Shown here: positions 7,085-8,866 of the stretch, piece after piece
Position numbering within the stretch: position 1 is the first letter of the stretch
Layout: every line of letters begins with the position of its first letter
Assembly (NCBI GenBank): GCA_937927415.1
Contig: CALBDS010000035.1
Coordinates: 1 to 8,866, forward strand
From: an uncultured Rhodospirillaceae bacterium
GTDB taxonomy: Bacteria > Pseudomonadota > Alphaproteobacteria > Azospirillales > Azospirillaceae
Length of the DNA stretch: 8,866 nt
Direction of reading: 5' to 3'
Notes under the pieces: model-generated
What the model saw: only the letters and a program-made list of their open reading frames with translations
Told to the model about the DNA's origin: nothing
Databases searched by the model: none
Translations under genes and position numbers: made by a program

Positions 7085-7852
7085 GTGAAAACAGCTCTTC
7101 GCGCGCTTCTGCCCTGGCTGGTTCCCGCCGTGCTGCTGGCCGTCTGGCAAGGGGCGGTTCAAAGCGGTGTGCTCTCCTCCCGCGTCCTGCCGGCGCCCAG
7201 CGCCGTTCTGGAAGCGGGGTGGCGCATGGCGTGGTCGGGTGAACTGGCCGAGCACATCCGCATCAGCTTCCTGCGCGCGGTGGCGGGTTTTGCCATCGGC
7301 GGCGGCATCGGCTTCGTGCTCGGCCTGTCGAACGGGCTGTCGCGGCTGTCGGAAACCCTGCTGGACAGCACATTGCAGATGGTGCGCAACGTGCCCCATC
7401 TGGCGCTGATCCCGCTGGTCATCCTGTGGTTCGGCATCGACGAGGAAGCCAAGCTGTTCCTGGTGGCGCTGGGCGTCTTCTTCCCCGTCTACCTCAACAC
7501 CTTCCACGGCATCCGCACGGTGGACCGGCAGTTGATCGAGATGGGCCGCACCTATGGCATGTCCCGCTGGGATCTGTTCGTGCAGGTGATCTTGCCCGGC
7601 GCCCTGCCGTCGGTGCTGGTGGGGCTGCGCTATGCCTTCGGCATCATGTGGCTGACGCTGATCGTGGCCGAGACCATCGCCGCCACCTCCGGCATCGGCT
7701 ATCTGGCGATGAACGCGCGGGATTTCATGCTGATCGACGTGGTGGTGCTGAGCATCGTCATCTACGCCCTGTTGGGCAAGCTGGCCGACAGCCTGGCGCG
7801 GGGGCTGGAGCGCCTGTGCCTGCAATGGCACCCGTCCTTCCAGAATCACTGA
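7085..7852 (+). CDS. ssuC: SsuC sulfonate ABC transporter permease
   Basis: Inner-membrane permease of the SsuABC importer, 255 residues (E. coli: 263), with about six hydrophobic segments, for example LLPWLVPAVLLAVW (8-21), AVAGFAIGGGIGFVLGL (65-81), LIPLVILWFGI (108-118), LFLVALGVFFPVYL (124-137) and VVVLSIVIYALLG (219-231). The cytoplasmic EAA loop that docks the ATPase spans about 152-181 (EMGRTYGMSRWDLFVQVILP, then GALPSVLVGL). I prefer the GTG at 7085: it is preceded by a long purine stretch (AAGGGGAGGGG, 7066-7076) and begins the protein as E. coli SsuC does near its own start. An in-frame ATG at 7061, two bases after the ssuD stop, would add eight residues (MKRGGDTI) but has no ribosome site and would itself contain the purine stretch. 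It is followed by ssuB after 30 bases. Confidence 0.92.
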   Translation: MKTALRALLPWLVPAVLLAVWQGAVQSGVLSSRVLPAPSAVLEAGWRMAWSGELAEHIRISFLRAVAGFAIGGGIGFVLGLSNGLSRLSETLLDSTLQMVRNVPHLALIPLVILWFGIDEEAKLFLVALGVFFPVYLNTFHGIRTVDRQLIEMGRTYGMSRWDLFVQVILPGALPSVLVGLRYAFGIMWLTLIVAETIAATSGIGYLAMNARDFMLIDVVVLSIVIYALLGKLADSLARGLERLCLQWHPSFQNH

Positions 7853-7882
7853 TGTCCGTTTTGACGACCGGAGACTGTGCTG

Positions 7883-8746
7883 ATGTTGATGTCCTTGCTG
7901 GCGGCATCCCTCAACCCGGCGGGCGGGGCGCCCCTGGTGCCCGACGCGGCCCCCGCCGCCTTTGAACTGCCCGCCGACGACCACGCCCCCACCGGCGTTG
8001 CCGGGGTGCCGGTGTCGCTGTGGAACCTGGGCAAGAGCTTCGGTGAGAAGCGGGTGCTGAACGATATCGGCCTGAAGATCCAGCCGGGCGAGTTCATCGC
8101 CGTTATCGGCCGGTCGGGCTGCGGCAAGAGCACGCTGATGCGTCTGCTGGCCGGGCTGGAAAAGCCCGACGGCGGCGAAATCTGGTTCGGCGATGAGCGT
8201 CTGGACGGGCTGAACCCCCTGGCCCGCACCATGTTTCAGGAAGCGCGCCTGCTGCCCTGGCGCCGGGTGGTGGACAATGTGGCGGTGGGGTTGTCGGGCC
8301 GCCCCGGCAACCGCCGCGCCGCCGCCGAACGCGCCTTGCAGGAAGTGGGGCTGTCGGGCCGGGAACGGGACTGGCCGGCGGTGCTGTCCGGCGGCCAGCG
8401 GCAGCGGGTGGCGCTGGCCCGCGCCCTGGTCAGCCGCCCCCGCGTGCTGATCCTGGACGAGCCGCTGGGGGCGCTGGACGCGCTGACCCGCATCTCCATG
8501 CAGCACCTGATCGAACGGGTGTGGCTGAATCAGGGCTTTACCGCGGTCATGGTCACCCATGACGTCGGCGAGGCGGTGGCGCTGGCCGACCGTATCCTGC
8601 TGATCGAGGACGGAAACATCGCGCTGGACCTGCCGGTCACCCTCGACCGCCCGCGGGTGCGCGGCTCGGCGGCCTTTGCCGAGTTGGAAGGGTTGATCCT
8701 CAACCGCCTGTTCAAGGATCACGAACGGGACGGCAGCGGGATTTGA
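7883..8746 (+). CDS. ssuB: SsuB sulfonate ABC transporter ATP-binding protein
   Basis: ATPase of the SsuABC importer, 287 residues, acting at the inner face of the membrane. It has Walker A GRSGCGKST (76-84), Q-loop MFQEARLLPW (Q119), signature LSGGQ (168-172) followed by RQRVALARAL, Walker B VLILDEP (188-194), D-loop LGALDA, and switch histidine H226 in VTHDV. MFQEARLLPW is typical of the sulfonate/nitrate/taurine subfamily. The N-terminus carries an Ala/Pro-rich extension of about 40 residues before the ABC fold (which starts near VSLWNLGKSF), longer than in E. coli SsuB (255 residues in all). GGAGA at 7870-7874 points to the ATG at 7883 (8-base spacer); a GTG at 7877 and an ATG at 7889 are close alternatives. 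It is the last gene of the operon and is followed by palindromes that probably end transcription. Confidence 0.93.
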   Translation: MLMSLLAASLNPAGGAPLVPDAAPAAFELPADDHAPTGVAGVPVSLWNLGKSFGEKRVLNDIGLKIQPGEFIAVIGRSGCGKSTLMRLLAGLEKPDGGEIWFGDERLDGLNPLARTMFQEARLLPWRRVVDNVAVGLSGRPGNRRAAAERALQEVGLSGRERDWPAVLSGGQRQRVALARALVSRPRVLILDEPLGALDALTRISMQHLIERVWLNQGFTAVMVTHDVGEAVALADRILLIEDGNIALDLPVTLDRPRVRGSAAFAELEGLILNRLFKDHERDGSGI

Positions 8747-8750
8747 GAGC

Positions 8751-8843
8751 GGGGCTGCCGCCCCGACCCCGCTTGGAGGCTGGCGCCTCCAAACCGCCCC
8801 TTCTTTTGTCCATAAAAGAAAAGGGGGTTTGGGGCATCGCCCC
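8751..8843. repeat. Cluster of GC-rich palindromes after ssuB, probable bidirectional terminator or REP-like element
   Basis: Four stem-loops follow in a row: GGGGC/GCCCC (8751-8764), TTGGAGGC/GCCTCCAA (8773-8792, 8-bp stem, 4-base loop), CCCC..TTCTTTT/AAAAGAA..GGGG (8797-8826, a 7-bp stem plus 4 bp after a 2-base bulge), and GGGGC/GCCCC (8831-8843). The outer blocks are also complementary: GCCCCGACCCC (8760-8770) can pair with GGGGTTTGGGGC (8824-8835), folding the whole unit. T-runs and A-runs beside the stems would allow termination in either direction. The look is that of a dispersed extragenic palindrome in alphaproteobacteria, but only one copy is visible here. The last 23 bases show no supportable gene. 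Confidence 0.6.
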
Positions 8844-8866
8844 ATAGGCGCTAACATGATGGAATG

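Noticed and set aside
6911..8857. 648-codon open frame on the minus strand opposite ssuD, ssuC and ssuB
   Set aside because: Its translation is a His/Gln/Arg/Gly-rich low-complexity product typical of the reverse strand of GC-rich genes, and the + strand here codes for three clear family members.

Overview
The window is GC-rich (mostly mid-60s % by eye) apart from a few AT-rich intergenic patches. It reads as chromosome or chromid DNA of a Gram-negative proteobacterium. Codon use and the cluster of GC-rich palindromes at the right end suggest an alphaproteobacterium of the Azospirillum/Rhodospirillales kind; that assignment is inference, not proof.

Left part (1-2526, + strand): a complete two-component system very close to enterobacterial BtsS/BtsR (YehU/YehT), the high-affinity pyruvate-sensing pair. 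The genes overlap by 4 bases. A stem-loop followed by a T-run sits just before btsS. No BtsT-type pyruvate transporter lies inside the window.

Middle (2533-3099, - strand): the C-terminal piece of a beta-rich, surface-protein-like gene. It has no usable start and its 5' part is missing, so it looks like the remnant of a larger adhesin or beta-solenoid protein cut off at an AT-rich junction.

Right part (3101-8846): a sulfonate-sulfur acquisition module. On the - strand is a stand-alone sigma54 activator without a receiver domain (SfnR type), followed by a probable terminator. Divergently, on the + strand, lies ssuA-ssuD-ssuC-ssuB: periplasmic sulfonate-binding protein, FMNH2-dependent alkanesulfonate monooxygenase, ABC permease and ABC ATPase. 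The transporter imports aliphatic sulfonates and SsuD releases sulfite for cysteine synthesis. No ssuE flavin reductase is present, so reduced FMN must come from elsewhere.

The most interesting part is the 596-base divergent control region (4233-4828). It holds two sigma54-type (-24/-12) promoters, P1 (4421-4436) and P2 (4768-4783), both pointing at ssuA. A 16-base element with partial dyad symmetry occurs twice (15/16 identical), once upstream of each promoter (4342-4357 and 4658-4673). I read these as duplicated enhancers for the divergent activator. A perfect IHF-consensus match abuts P1. Between P1 and P2 lie strong stem-loops and no convincing gene, so P1 would make a long structured leader and P2 a short one. 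I found no CRISPR array, tRNA, rRNA, transposase or phage gene.
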